A stretch of DNA of 64,000 nucleotides from Caldilineaceae bacterium (GCA_019637685.1 JAHBVF010000028.1:1-64000), one strand, 5' to 3'. Positions 1-8,960 are shown, counted from the stretch's first letter. The notes: generated by a model from the letters alone, not told the origin. Made by a program: numbers and translations.

Positions 1-63
1 CATGTTCAGCAGTCGCCATTTCGCCTTAGGCTTCTTCAAAATTATCGAAACGACAGTATCCAT
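1..63 (-). CDS. 5' end of an unidentified gene (runs off the window)
   Basis: On the minus strand an ATG at 63 is preceded by AGAGGAG with a 6-nt gap, and the frame stays open for 21 codons to the window edge (begins MDTVVSIILKKPKAKW). The good ribosome-binding site and the divergent arrangement with the solute-binding protein gene suggest a real start. The fragment is too short to assign a family. Confidence 0.45.
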   Translation of the reverse strand, partial: MDTVVSIILKKPKAKWRLLNM

Positions 64-174
64 AGCTAACTCCTCTTGTTTGCTTGGCGATGGTTCATTA
101 CCTCCAGTCTACAAACATTTGGAGTTTTTTGCTCTCTCGACTTTTGAAAAGCCCTGGCGCTGCTTTCAGCTTCG

Positions 175-203
175 TTGACACGTTTCCAGCCCTGTGTTAC
201 CCT
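175..203 (+). promoter_or_regulatory. Candidate promoter for the solute-binding protein gene
   Basis: A perfect -35 TTGACA (175-180) lies 17 nt from TACCCT (198-203), a weak -10. It lies in the divergent region upstream of the gene starting at 326. The -10 match is poor, so this is only a candidate. Confidence 0.35.
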
Positions 204-210
204 GACATAC

Positions 211-236
211 AGTATATTTTGCGAGTATATTTTGCG
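211..236 (+). repeat. 13-bp perfect tandem repeat in the leader
   Basis: AGTATATTTTGCG occurs twice head to tail (211-223 and 224-236), about 90 bp before the start codon at 326 and just after the candidate promoter. A regulator site or a chance duplication are both possible. Confidence 0.5.
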
Positions 237-325
237 CTTCAGACGTATAAATATTTGCCTGCCTTTGTCAACCCTCACCTTTTCGATTCTAGCGTTTACA
301 ACCCACAACCCAAGGAGGAAGTTCC

Positions 326-2509
326 ATGACAGTACGTCCTTCGTCAGCAAAGGTCTCCCTGCGAGTCCTTGTGCTGGCCCTACTTCTCATCGCAGCGCTG
401 GTGCTGGCTGCCTGCGGCAACAACGAGCCAGCCGCGCCCACGGCCGCTGAACCGGCTGCCCCCGCCCCCGCCGAAGCCGCGCCGGCCCCCGCGGCCGAAA
501 AACCCGCCGAAGCAGCCGCCCCCACCGCCGAACCTGTGGCTGAAGAAGAACCGGCACTCGGCTCCACCCTCATCGGCGAGATCGAAGGCCCGCAGATTGT
601 CACCGATGAAGCTGCCTTTCCCACCAGCTTTGCCGAAGCACCCATGCTGGCCGAGATGGTGGCCGCTGGCACATTGCCCGCCGAAGCTGACCGCCTGCCC
701 GTGGCCAGCGATCTGCTGGTGATTGAGCCGGTCCACGAAATTGGCAAGTATGGCGGCACCTGGCGGCGTGGCTTCACCGGCCCCTCGGACGGCCAGAACG
801 GCCACCGCGTGGCTGGCGGCGATCGCCTGCTCTTCTGGAAGTCTGACGGCTTCCCGGAGATGACGCCCAACGTAGCCAAGAGTTGGGAAGTCAGCGAAGA
901 CGGCACAGAGATCACCCTCCACCTGCGCGAAGGCATGAAATGGTCAGACGGTTCGCCCCACACCACCGCCGACTATATGTTCTGGTATGAGCATATGTAC
1001 CAGAACGAGGAATTGGTTCCTGTGCGCTCGCCCTTCTTCAACATCGACGACGGCGCCAAGATGGAAGCACTGGACGACTACACCCTCAAGTTCAGCTTCC
1101 CCTTTGCCAACAGCCTCTTCCTGGAAGTGCTGGGCAGTTCTGTGAATGTCTTCGGCGGCCACGCCATCTATGGCGCAACCGCGATGGGCGGCGTCGCCCC
1201 CGCTGCCTACATGCAGCAGTTCCATCCCGATTTTGTGGACCAGGCAGACCTGGACGCGCTGGTAGCGGCAGAGGGCTTTGACAACTGGGTGAATCTGTTC
1301 AAGGACAAGAACACCTGGCAGCGCAATCCCGATCTGCCTGTTATCACCCCCTGGAAGACTGAAGTGCCTATCACCACCGACAATTGGGTGCTGGTGCGCA
1401 ATCCCTACTACTTTGGCGTGGACACCGCGGGCAACCAACTGCCCTATATCGACCGCATCAGTATGACTCTGGCCGAGAATCTGGAAGTCCTCAACCTGCG
1501 CGCCATTGCCGGTGAGTACGATTACCAGGCCCGTCACATCAGCCTGGCCAACCTGCCGGTGCTGCTGGAGAACGCCGAAGCGGGCGATTACACCGTCCGT
1601 CTGGACCCGGCCCAACACGGCGCGGACGCGGGCATTCAGGTCAACCAGAGCTACCGGGGCGACGAAGAGATCGCCAAATGGCTGCAAAACGCTGACTTCC
1701 GCCGGGCGCTTTCCCTGGGCATTGACCGGGACGCCATCAACGAAGTCATCTTCCTGGGCATCGGCAAGCCTGGCTCGGCCGTCGTGGCGGAAAGCTCGCC
1801 CTTCAGCCCCGGCCCGGAATACCGCCAACTCTGGTCTACGCTGGACGTGGCCAAAGCCAACGAAATGCTGGACGCCATCGGCCTGACCGAGAAGGACGCG
1901 GAGGGCTACCGGCTGCGCACGGACAACGGCGAACGGCTGATGATCGAGGTCAACCCCATCCCCGCCTTCATCCAGTTCACTGCCATCGCCGAGATGATCA
2001 AAGAGGACTGGCAGGAGATTGGCATCTTCCTCAATCTGGTGGAGCAGGAACGGGGTCTGGTGGAGCAGCGCCGAGCCTCCAATGAATTGCAGACCTTCTT
2101 CTGGCAGAACGACGGCACCGACGAGCTGTACCTCTATCCGTATCACGCCCTGCCTGTGGCTAACACATCGGGCACGGGTCCCGGCTACGGTGACTGGTAC
2201 TCCTCCGGCGGCACGGCTGGCGTCGCGCCCGATCCGGATGGCTCGGTGGCGAAGGTGCTGGATATGTTCTCCACCGGCCTGAAGGCCACGCCGGAAGAGC
2301 GTATCGCCATCGGCCAGGAAATCTGGAAGATTATCACCGACGAAGTGTGGACTATCGGCACAGTCGGCCAGTCCGGTGCGTTTATGGGCGTGCGTGTGGC
2401 CAAGAACAATATGGGCAATCTGCCCACCCGCCAATTCAACATTCAGGCCGGGCAGACACCCAACATCAGCCGCCCCGCCACGTTCTACTTTATGGACGCG
2501 GGGAACTAA
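326..2509 (+). CDS. ABC transporter solute-binding lipoprotein, family 5 (peptide/nickel type)
   Basis: A 727-residue extracellular substrate-binding protein. The N-terminus has a hydrophobic signal ending in a lipobox (LVLAAC, about residues 25-31), so it is probably lipid-anchored. An Ala/Pro/Glu-rich linker to about residue 75 precedes the SBP_bac_5 fold, recognised by WEVSEDGTEITLHLREGMKWSDGSP and a later DFRRALSLGIDRDAINEVIF. Family members bind oligopeptides, oligosaccharides or nickel; the ligand cannot be read here. The ATG follows AAGGAGGAA. At more than 700 residues it is longer than the 500-600 usual for the family. No permease or ATPase genes follow, so its transporter partners lie elsewhere. 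Confidence 0.9.
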   Translation: MTVRPSSAKVSLRVLVLALLLIAALVLAACGNNEPAAPTAAEPAAPAPAEAAPAPAAEKPAEAAAPTAEPVAEEEPALGSTLIGEIEGPQIVTDEAAFPTSFAEAPMLAEMVAAGTLPAEADRLPVASDLLVIEPVHEIGKYGGTWRRGFTGPSDGQNGHRVAGGDRLLFWKSDGFPEMTPNVAKSWEVSEDGTEITLHLREGMKWSDGSPHTTADYMFWYEHMYQNEELVPVRSPFFNIDDGAKMEALDDYTLKFSFPFANSLFLEVLGSSVNVFGGHAIYGATAMGGVAPAAYMQQFHPDFVDQADLDALVAAEGFDNWVNLFKDKNTWQRNPDLPVITPWKTEVPITTDNWVLVRNPYYFGVDTAGNQLPYIDRISMTLAENLEVLNLRAIAGEYDYQARHISLANLPVLLENAEAGDYTVRLDPAQHGADAGIQVNQSYRGDEEIAKWLQNADFRRALSLGIDRDAINEVIFLGIGKPGSAVVAESSPFSPGPEYRQLWSTLDVAKANEMLDAIGLTEKDAEGYRLRTDNGERLMIEVNPIPAFIQFTAIAEMIKEDWQEIGIFLNLVEQERGLVEQRRASNELQTFFWQNDGTDELYLYPYHALPVANTSGTGPGYGDWYSSGGTAGVAPDPDGSVAKVLDMFSTGLKATPEERIAIGQEIWKIITDEVWTIGTVGQSGAFMGVRVAKNNMGNLPTRQFNIQAGQTPNISRPATFYFMDAGN

Positions 2510-2673
2510 CGAACGCAGTGCGTGGGGTGTTGTGCGTGAACGGGTAGGGGTGCAAAGCCGGTTGGTCACGATTTCTTGTAGAGATTGAAGCAGAAAACGT
2601 GAAATCGGCGGCACTGGTTCACCCACTACGCATTACGTAAGAACGCAGTTGATTGGAAAAGTAGTTTTTCAAT

Positions 2674-2718
2674 GACAGGATGGCAGCGCGGACCCCAAAG
2701 CCGCCTTGCCATCCTGTC
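2674..2718. repeat. Intergenic inverted repeat
   Basis: GACAGGATGGCA (2674-2685) and its exact complement TGCCATCCTGTC (2707-2718) form a 12-bp stem with a 21-nt loop. The 311-bp gap 2510-2820 holds this and the next repeat plus an imperfect repeat at about 2512-2640. I see no gene in it. Confidence 0.7.
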
Positions 2719-2744
2719 GTCTTGTCGGGTAGAATTGCTATTGC

Positions 2745-2802
2745 TTGTAGGGCGAACGAACTGTTCGCTCGTCGCCGGGCGAACAAACTGTTCGCCCTAC
2801 AA
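2745..2802. repeat. Intergenic palindrome built from GGGCGAAC units
   Basis: TTGTAGGGCGAAC (2745-2757) pairs with GTTCGCCCTACAA (2790-2802). Inside are two more GGCGAAC/GTTCGCC arms around AACTGTTCGC. An open frame upstream of 2821 runs through this repeat and gives an Arg/Ala-rich unconserved stretch, which argues that the next gene starts after it. Confidence 0.75.
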
Positions 2803-2820
2803 TTAGGGACACGCCTTCCC

Positions 2821-3861
2821 GTGCCAACACACAATCCCCACCCTATTCATTTTGGTTTTTGTCTGCCCATCTTTGCCGCCCCCGGTGTACACCATTTCCG
2901 CACGCCCAACTATCCCCGCCTGGACGCGGCCACAACCTTAACAACAGGCCAGCGGGCCGAGGAACTGGGCTTCGACGATCTCTGGGTGGCGGATCATCTG
3001 ATGCTGGGCCAGGAGAACGCCATTCTGGAAGGCTGGACGACCCTGGCCGCGTTGGCTGGCAGCACCAGCCGCGCTGGACTGGGGATAATTCACCAGGCCC
3101 ACTTTTTCCGCCAACCCGCGCTGGCCGCCAAAATGATGGCGACGCTGGACCAGATCAGCGGCGGGCGTTTCATCTTTTTCGCTGATCCCGCTTTTGGCAA
3201 AGCCGAACACCTGGCCTATCAGTTGCCCTATCCCGAAGACGCGTCCGAACGCATCGCCCGCACAGTGGAAGGGGTGGAACTGGCCTTGGCTCTGTGGGAT
3301 TCCGCGGAGCCAATCACATTTGACGGTCAATTTTATGGGGTAAAAAATGCCACCTGCACCCCATTGCCCCTGCAACAGCCCCATCCGCCCGTCTGGTTTG
3401 GCGAGGCCCATCCGGACACGCTGGCCGCCTGTGCCCGCCTGGGCCAGGGCTGGAACAGCGTGCCCGTGGGGTTGGCCGAAATGAAGACCCGGCTGGCCGC
3501 CCTTTCCGCGGCTTTCTCCGCGGTGGGGCGGGATCTGTCGGAGATCACCCGCAGCTACGAAACACAGATTCTCATCGCACCCGATCGGGCCAGCCTGCGT
3601 CGACAATTGCAGGCGATGGCCGATCTGACACCGGAAGCCCCCGCCGCAGAAATGGCCGCCTATCTTTCCGGCGCAACCGAGACGCTTCCCCAAAGCTTGA
3701 CCAAAAGTTACATTTTGGGCACGCCCGATGAAGTGACCAGACAAATGCAGGCCTATGTGGACGCGGGCGTCAACCATTTTATGCTCTGGTTTATGGACGC
3801 GCCCGACGACGCAGGGATGGAACTGTTTATGCGAGAGGTTGCGCCGCGGTTCAAGCCATAA
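2821..3861 (+). CDS. LLM-class flavin-dependent oxidoreductase
   Basis: A TIM-barrel luciferase-like monooxygenase of 346 residues, using FMN or F420. Family signs are IHFGFCLPIF at the N-terminus, AEELGFDDLWVADH, the LAALAGSTSRAGLG strand and a C-terminal substrate-inspection segment (LGTPDEVTRQMQAYVDAGVNHFMLWF). I place the start at GTG 2821, because the in-frame upstream extension reads through an intergenic palindrome; the ribosome-binding site is weak. Many such proteins have no known substrate, and the neighbours (SDR, aldo/keto reductase) only suggest small-molecule catabolism. Confidence 0.85.
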   Translation: MPTHNPHPIHFGFCLPIFAAPGVHHFRTPNYPRLDAATTLTTGQRAEELGFDDLWVADHLMLGQENAILEGWTTLAALAGSTSRAGLGIIHQAHFFRQPALAAKMMATLDQISGGRFIFFADPAFGKAEHLAYQLPYPEDASERIARTVEGVELALALWDSAEPITFDGQFYGVKNATCTPLPLQQPHPPVWFGEAHPDTLAACARLGQGWNSVPVGLAEMKTRLAALSAAFSAVGRDLSEITRSYETQILIAPDRASLRRQLQAMADLTPEAPAAEMAAYLSGATETLPQSLTKSYILGTPDEVTRQMQAYVDAGVNHFMLWFMDAPDDAGMELFMREVAPRFKP

Positions 3862-3928
3862 ACCACAAAGACTCAAAGACACAAAGAACAGCAGGATTTT
3901 TTTCTTTGTGTCTTCATGCCTTTGTGGT
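3862..3928. repeat. ACCACAAAG-family inverted repeat
   Basis: ACCACAAAGACTCAAAGACA (starting 3862) runs to 3888 and pairs imperfectly with 3902-3928 (TTCTTTGTGTCTTCATGCC onward). It starts right after a stop codon and lies before the ribosome-binding site of the next gene. A half-copy of the same family is in frame inside the ArnT-like gene at 37476-37504. Confidence 0.8.
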
Positions 3929-3968
3929 GAGATTTTGAGCCAGGAGTTTTCACCCGAAGGAGTTTCGT

Positions 3969-4766
3969 ATGGACTTAGGATTACGCGGCCAGGTGGCTGT
4001 CGTCGTGGGCGGTGCGAACGGGATCGGCAAAGCCATTGCCCATTCCTTTGCCGGGGAAGGGGCCAAAGTGGCGGTGCTGGACCGCAGCCCAGAGGTGGAC
4101 GCGGTGGCCGGGGAACTCGGCGCGGGCCATCTGCCCCTGCAAGTGGATGTGACCGATTATCCCGCGCTGCAAGCCGCCGCGGCCCGCATCGAAACCGAAC
4201 TCGGACCGGTGGCCCACGTCGTCGTGACGGTCGGCATCGATTCTGGCAAAGGCGGGTTCCCCTTCTGGAATCTGGAGCCGAGCGATTGGGCACGGGTCTA
4301 TACCGTCAATGTGCAGGGCGTGGTCAACACTGCCCACGCCTTCTACGCGCCGATGATCGAACGTCGGGCAGGCACGTTCCTCTTCTTCTCGTCCGTGGCC
4401 GGGCTGACCGGCTCCCAGACCGACCCGCCCTACAGCGCGTCCAAAGCCGCGATTGTCAACTTTACCCAATGCGCGGCCAAAGACTTCGCGCCGTATAACA
4501 TCCGGGCCAACGCCATCGCGCCGGGAATGGTACACACACCGCTCCAGCAGAAAGTCTACGCCCTGGCCACCGCGGGGATGCCCGATAACGAGCGGCCCAC
4601 CTACGACGAATGGTGCGACACGAAAATCAAGCGCCTGGCCCCCCTGGGCCGGATGGTGGACCCGGAGGAAATCGGCGCGTACGCGGCCTATCTGGCCTCG
4701 GAGCACGCCCGCAACGTCACCGGCCAGGTGCTCAGTGTGGACGGCGGCTGGGTGATGCACTGGTAG
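3969..4766 (+). CDS. Short-chain dehydrogenase/reductase
   Basis: A classical SDR of 265 residues, an NAD(P)-dependent alcohol or sugar oxidoreductase. The nucleotide-binding turn is GGANGIG (Thr of the usual TGxxxGIG replaced by Gly), followed by DVTD, then the catalytic SS of FFSSVAG, the YSASK Tyr/Lys pair and the C-terminal VTGQVLSVDGGW. The ATG follows GAAGGAG. The substrate cannot be read. A second SDR is encoded at 12789. Confidence 0.9.
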   Translation: MDLGLRGQVAVVVGGANGIGKAIAHSFAGEGAKVAVLDRSPEVDAVAGELGAGHLPLQVDVTDYPALQAAAARIETELGPVAHVVVTVGIDSGKGGFPFWNLEPSDWARVYTVNVQGVVNTAHAFYAPMIERRAGTFLFFSSVAGLTGSQTDPPYSASKAAIVNFTQCAAKDFAPYNIRANAIAPGMVHTPLQQKVYALATAGMPDNERPTYDEWCDTKIKRLAPLGRMVDPEEIGAYAAYLASEHARNVTGQVLSVDGGWVMHW

Positions 4767-4856
4767 GGCAAATTGCGGATTGCTACGGATGCTCTTATGA
4801 ATTGGTACCTGGCCGGTAAAATTATTGTTGTATGCGCAAGAAAGCGGAAACTCTAT

Positions 4857-4910
4857 GTATACACGGATTAGAAGGAACACGGATAGCTCTGTATTCTAAT
4901 CCGTGTATAC
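4857..4910. repeat. 17-bp perfect intergenic inverted repeat
   Basis: GTATACACGGATTAGAA (4857-4873) and its exact complement (4894-4910) enclose a 20-nt loop. It has no T run and lies about 70 bp before the next start codon. Confidence 0.8.
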
Positions 4911-4979
4911 AAATTCTTCTTTGGCACTGGCCACGCCAGGTCAGGTCCGTGGAGACGAAATGACAGCGAGGGGAGAACG

Positions 4980-5918
4980 ATGACACAAGAAATTGAACGA
5001 AACAGCGCTGGTTTGCCAGTCCGCGAGTTGGGCAAAACCGGTTTAAAGGTATCGATCATTGGTTTTGGGGGCGGTCATTACGTGCGACCCCATCTGGACG
5101 AACAGGCCTCCGTGGGCCTGGTCCGCGCGGCCATCGACGCGGGTGTGGACTTTATGGACACAGCCTGGGAGTATCACAACGGCGAATCCGAGCGGCGGAT
5201 GGGCATTGCCCTCAAAGGCCGGCGGGACAAAGTAACGCTGATGACCAAAGTTTGCGCACGGGATCGCAGTACCGCGGAGGCGCAGTTGCACGACAGTCTG
5301 CGCCGTCTGCAAACCGATGTAATCGATGTCTGGCAGTTCCACGAAGTCAACTACGACAACGACCCCGAATGGATTTTCCGGGCCGAAGGGGCGATTGAAG
5401 CCGCGCTGGCCGCGCGCCAGGCTGGCAAAATCCGCTTCATTGGCTTCACCGGCCACAAAAGCCCCCACATCCTGCAAAAAATGCTGGATCAGGACTTTGC
5501 CTGGGACACCTGCCAGTTTCCGGTCAACATTCCCGACGCCCACTACCGCAGTTTTCAGAAAGAAATTTTGCCCGAAGTGAACCGCCGGGGCATCGGCGTC
5601 ATCGCCATGAAAAGCCTGGGCGGGGCCGGCCAAATGATCGCTTCGCTGGGCCTGACCGCGCAGCAGTGCCGCCGCTACACTCTTTCCCAGCCGGTCAGCA
5701 CACTTGTGTGTGGTATTGAATCGATGGAAAACTTGCAGCAGGACGTGGAGATCGCCCGTACATTCACGCCTATGCCCGCCGCGGAGCAGGAGCGGCTGCG
5801 GGCCGCGGTCTACGAAGAGGCCACCGATGGCCGTCACGAGTGGTTCAAGAGCAACCAGCGCTTCGATTCCCAATACCACCGGGACCAGCACGGGTTTATG
5901 CCGGTTGGTCAACTATAG
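4980..5918 (+). CDS. Aldo/keto reductase family protein
   Basis: 312 residues with the (beta/alpha)8 aldo/keto reductase pattern: LPVRELGKTGLKVSIIGFGGG, catalytic Asp/Tyr in FMDTAWEYHNGESERRMG, Lys in VTLMTKVCARD and His in DVWQFHEVN. It acts as an NADPH-dependent carbonyl reductase or sugar dehydrogenase. The C-terminus lacks the ferredoxin-type Cys cluster found in some longer relatives. The start has GGGGAG nearby. The dehydrogenase E1 alpha gene starts 58 bp downstream and may be cotranscribed. Confidence 0.88.
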   Translation: MTQEIERNSAGLPVRELGKTGLKVSIIGFGGGHYVRPHLDEQASVGLVRAAIDAGVDFMDTAWEYHNGESERRMGIALKGRRDKVTLMTKVCARDRSTAEAQLHDSLRRLQTDVIDVWQFHEVNYDNDPEWIFRAEGAIEAALAARQAGKIRFIGFTGHKSPHILQKMLDQDFAWDTCQFPVNIPDAHYRSFQKEILPEVNRRGIGVIAMKSLGGAGQMIASLGLTAQQCRRYTLSQPVSTLVCGIESMENLQQDVEIARTFTPMPAAEQERLRAAVYEEATDGRHEWFKSNQRFDSQYHRDQHGFMPVGQL

Positions 5919-5976
5919 CAGTCACCTATGCGGTTCGCCGTCTGACGTCCGCCGTCAATCAACAGGAGAAAAAGAA

Positions 5977-6954
5977 GTGGCCGAAAATCCCCCTGTAGAC
6001 ACCGAGCAGTGGCTCCACGTCTACGAACAAATGTACAAAATTCGCGCGTTCGAAAACGCGACGAATGATCTCTATTTGAGCGCCAAAATGCCCGGTCTGG
6101 CCCATCTTTACATCGGTGAGGAAGCCGTGGCCGTGGGCGTCTGCGAAGCGCTCAACCGGGACGATTACATCACCAGCACCCACCGGGGCCACGGCCATTG
6201 CCTGGCCAAAGGCGCGCAGATCGACCGGATGTTTGCCGAATTGTTGGGCAAAGAGGCGGGCTATTGTCGGGGCAAAGGCGGCTCCATGCACATCGCCGAC
6301 CAGGAGACAGGCAATCTGGGTGCCAACGCGATTGTGGGCGGCAGCGCGGGCATTGCCACCGGCGCGGCGATGTCTATCAAAATGCGCAGCAGCGGCCAGG
6401 TAGCTGTCTGCTTCTTTGGCGACGGCGCGCTGGGCCAGGGATTGTTCTATGAATGTGCCAATATGGCCGCGCTCTGGAAGCTGCCGGTGATTTATGTGGT
6501 CGAGCACAATCTCTACGGCGAATACACCCACCACACCGAAACCATAGCGGGCGACATCCTCACCCGTGCCCAGGGCTTTGGCCTGCACGCTGTCGAAGTG
6601 GACGGCCAGGACGTGCGCGCTGTGATGGATGCGACCGCCGAACTGGTGGCGCGTGCGCGCAGCGGCGAGGGGCCGAGTCTGCTGCTCTGCCACACCTACC
6701 GCTTCCACGGCCACCACGTGGGCGACATCAACCGGGCCTATTACCGCAGCCCGGAGGAAGAAGCCGAATGGAAGACCGAGCGCGACCCCCTCAACCTCCT
6801 CTCCGACTGGCTGACCGCTGAAGTCGGCGTCGAGCAGCAGGTCATCGACCAAATTGTATCGACTGTTACCGGGGACGTGCAGACGGCTGTCGATTTTGCC
6901 CTCAACGCTCCCTATCCCAGCCCCGACGAGGTGACCAGCCATGTCTTCGCTTAA
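5977..6954 (+). CDS. Thiamine-diphosphate dehydrogenase E1 component, alpha subunit
   Basis: 325 residues of the pyruvate/acetoin/branched-chain 2-oxoacid dehydrogenase E1 alpha family; it decarboxylates the substrate on thiamine diphosphate and passes the acyl group to lipoyl-E2. Visible are THRGHGH, the GKGGSMHI segment, the ThDP/Mg motif GDGALGQG followed by EHNLYGEYT, and HTYRFHGHHVGD. GTG 5977 has AGGAG 8 nt before it; a longer frame extends upstream inside the aldo/keto reductase gene and is rejected. It overlaps the beta-subunit gene by 14 nt. Whether the substrate is pyruvate or acetoin cannot be decided. Confidence 0.9.
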   Translation: MAENPPVDTEQWLHVYEQMYKIRAFENATNDLYLSAKMPGLAHLYIGEEAVAVGVCEALNRDDYITSTHRGHGHCLAKGAQIDRMFAELLGKEAGYCRGKGGSMHIADQETGNLGANAIVGGSAGIATGAAMSIKMRSSGQVAVCFFGDGALGQGLFYECANMAALWKLPVIYVVEHNLYGEYTHHTETIAGDILTRAQGFGLHAVEVDGQDVRAVMDATAELVARARSGEGPSLLLCHTYRFHGHHVGDINRAYYRSPEEEAEWKTERDPLNLLSDWLTAEVGVEQQVIDQIVSTVTGDVQTAVDFALNAPYPSPDEVTSHVFA

Positions 6955-7969
6955 CCCAACTATCAGCAACTCTGTCAGCGCACCCGGCGTGCGCGAGATC
7001 ACCTTTGGCCAGGCCATCAACGAGGCCATTGCCGAAGAGATGCGCCGGGACAACCGCATTTTTGTCATCGGCGAAGATGTGGCCGAGGCCGGCACACCCT
7101 TCAAAGTTCTGCTCGGTCTGGTGGACGAGTTCGGCCCGGATCGGATTATCGATTCGCCCATCTCCGAGGCAGGCATCGCGGGCATCGGCGTGGGCGCGGC
7201 CATGACCGGGATGCGCCCGATTGTGGACATTATGTTCGGCGACTTCACCACACTGGTGATGGACCAGATGGTCAACCAGGCCGCCAAAATCCACTATATG
7301 TCCGGCGGCAAGCTGAAAGTGCCCATGGTGCTACGCACCACACTGGGGGCCACTCGTCGCTCCGCGGCCCAGCACAGCCAATCCCTGCACGCCTGGCTCA
7401 GCCACGTGCCCGGACTGAAAGTCGCCATCCCCGCCACCCCCTACGACGCCAAAGGGCTGATGAAAGCCGCCATCCGCGACGAAAACCCCGTGGCGATCTA
7501 CGAGGACAAGCTCTCCTATCCAATCAAAGGGCCGGTCCCCGAAGAGGAGTATATTATTCCGCTGGGTGTGGCCGAGGTGAAGCGCACAGGCGAGGACATT
7601 ACGTTTGTGGCGACCAGTTCGATGGTCTACGTGGCGCTGGCCGCGGCGGAGAAGCTGGCCGCAATCGGCATCAGCGCCGAAGTGATAGACCCACGCACGA
7701 CCGCGCCCCTGGACACAGAGGCTCTCATCGCTTCTGCCAAAAAGACCAGCCGGGTGATTGTCATCGACGAAGGCTACCAGCAGTATGGCGTCACCGGCGA
7801 GATGGCGTCGGTCATCGCCGATGGGGCCTTCTACTGGCTGGACGCGCCGGTCAAACGGATGGGCGCGATGCACGTGCCTATCCCCTTCTCTCCTGTCCTG
7901 GAAGATCAAACGGTCCCCACGGCAGAGCAGGTGGTGGAAATGGCAAAAATGTTGTGTGGGAAGGTTTAG
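6941..7969 (+). CDS. Thiamine-diphosphate dehydrogenase E1 component, beta subunit
   Basis: 342 residues, partner of the preceding alpha subunit in an alpha2beta2 E1. Family signals are ITFGQAINEAIAEEMRRD, FVIGEDVAEAGTPFKVL, DSPISEAGIAGIGVGAA, the QAAKIHYMSGGK segment and VIDPRTTAPLD in the C-terminal transketolase-like domain. The 14-nt overlap with alpha indicates translational coupling. The following two genes are a toxin-antitoxin-like pair, unusual inside such an operon. Confidence 0.92.
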   Translation: MSSLNPTISNSVSAPGVREITFGQAINEAIAEEMRRDNRIFVIGEDVAEAGTPFKVLLGLVDEFGPDRIIDSPISEAGIAGIGVGAAMTGMRPIVDIMFGDFTTLVMDQMVNQAAKIHYMSGGKLKVPMVLRTTLGATRRSAAQHSQSLHAWLSHVPGLKVAIPATPYDAKGLMKAAIRDENPVAIYEDKLSYPIKGPVPEEEYIIPLGVAEVKRTGEDITFVATSSMVYVALAAAEKLAAIGISAEVIDPRTTAPLDTEALIASAKKTSRVIVIDEGYQQYGVTGEMASVIADGAFYWLDAPVKRMGAMHVPIPFSPVLEDQTVPTAEQVVEMAKMLCGKV

Positions 7970-7977
7970 CGAGCAGG

Positions 7978-8286
7978 ATGCCTGACGAATTCGCCATGGA
8001 CGAAATACCCACTTCCACCCGCTGGCTCTTCCCAGAATATAACTTCGACCGTATGACCGCGGAGGAGTTTTTTCCGGTCATCGTCGAACGTATCCTGAAT
8101 CGGGGTTCGTGGGCAGAGATCCGTTGGCTGCTTGGCCGCTATGGCAAGGAACGCATCGCGGCTTGGGTACAGCGTCACGGCTACCGGCGGCTGGACAAAC
8201 GGGCGTTGCACTACTGGTGCTGGATGCTGGAAATTCAGGAGGTGCATAAACCACCCTGGGAAACAGAGCCGCAGGCCATCCAATGA
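7978..8286 (+). CDS. DUF6922-like protein, probable antitoxin partner of the AbiEii-like gene
   Basis: 102 residues. The centre resembles small proteins (DUF6922-like, from memory) often found just upstream of AbiEii nucleotidyltransferases: FFPVIVERILNRGSWAEIRW, then LGRYGKERIAAW and LDKRALHYWCWML. It overlaps the next gene by 4 nt (ATGA), typical of a coupled pair. An upstream ATG at 7954, inside the E1 beta gene, is an alternative start. An antitoxin or regulator role is inferred from position and not shown by a catalytic motif. Confidence 0.65.
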   Translation: MPDEFAMDEIPTSTRWLFPEYNFDRMTAEEFFPVIVERILNRGSWAEIRWLLGRYGKERIAAWVQRHGYRRLDKRALHYWCWMLEIQEVHKPPWETEPQAIQ

Positions 8287-8960
8287 ATCACGAACTGTAC
8301 TGGGACGCGCTGGCGGAAAAGACGCGACAGGTCTTTCACTCTCTTGCCAAATTGCCCCTGCCCTCCCACTTCTATCTGGCCGGCGGAACTGGATTGGCAC
8401 TTCAGATCAACCATCGCATTTCGTATGATCTGGACTTCTTTACCGCCGATCCAGTGCTTAGCCCGGCTGGGCGTTCGATCCTGCAAGAGCAGTTGAACGC
8501 TCTATCGGATGTGACATTCCGCCACGAGTCCGACGGCCAATTGTACACTGTCGTGCAGGGGGTGGAGGTGAGCTTTCTCTTTCAGCATCACCCCCTTCTC
8601 TTTCCTATCCGGGAGGCGGAGGGAATCAACGTAGCCGATCCAATTGATATTGGATTGATGAAATTGGCCGCTGTGAAAGATCGGGGCACGCGTCGGGATT
8701 TCGTCGATCTTTACTGTTTGCGTGAGACAGCGCCGCTCTCCCTTTTGTTCGATCTGATCCCGCGCAAGTTTTACGACCGACCCGATTTTGCTGTTCATCT
8801 GGCCTACGCGTTGAGTTATTTCGAGGACGCCGAGCAGGATCCGCGCCCCTTGGAGATGCGAGCAGCAGCAGAATGGGCAGCCATAAAAGAATACTGCTTA
8901 GACGGTTCAAGACTGCTTTCTCAGATGAATGCGGGTCTTGCTCCGCCAAAACCATCGTAA
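8283..8960 (+). CDS. AbiEii-type nucleotidyltransferase (toxin family)
   Basis: 225 residues of the DUF1814/AbiEii nucleotidyltransferase family. Motif I is GGTGLALQINHR with the following SYDLDFF (the two Asp metal ligands). A second conserved stretch is DPIDIGLMKLAAVKDRGTRRDFVDLY, containing the Lys and Asp that complete the site. Family toxins transfer nucleotides, in some cases to tRNA; others have housekeeping or unknown roles. It lies between the E1 beta and E2 genes in the same orientation, with 19 bp to the E2 start. Confidence 0.85.
   Translation: MNHELYWDALAEKTRQVFHSLAKLPLPSHFYLAGGTGLALQINHRISYDLDFFTADPVLSPAGRSILQEQLNALSDVTFRHESDGQLYTVVQGVEVSFLFQHHPLLFPIREAEGINVADPIDIGLMKLAAVKDRGTRRDFVDLYCLRETAPLSLLFDLIPRKFYDRPDFAVHLAYALSYFEDAEQDPRPLEMRAAAEWAAIKEYCLDGSRLLSQMNAGLAPPKPS

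Noticed and set aside
944..2626. Long open frame antisense to the solute-binding protein gene (560 codons)
   Set aside because: No ribosome-binding site or family signature, and fully antisense to a well-supported gene; high-GC codon bias produces such shadow frames.
2680..2820. N-terminal 47-codon extension of the LLM oxidoreductase
   Set aside because: It is a read-through of intergenic palindromes; the family fold starts after 2821.
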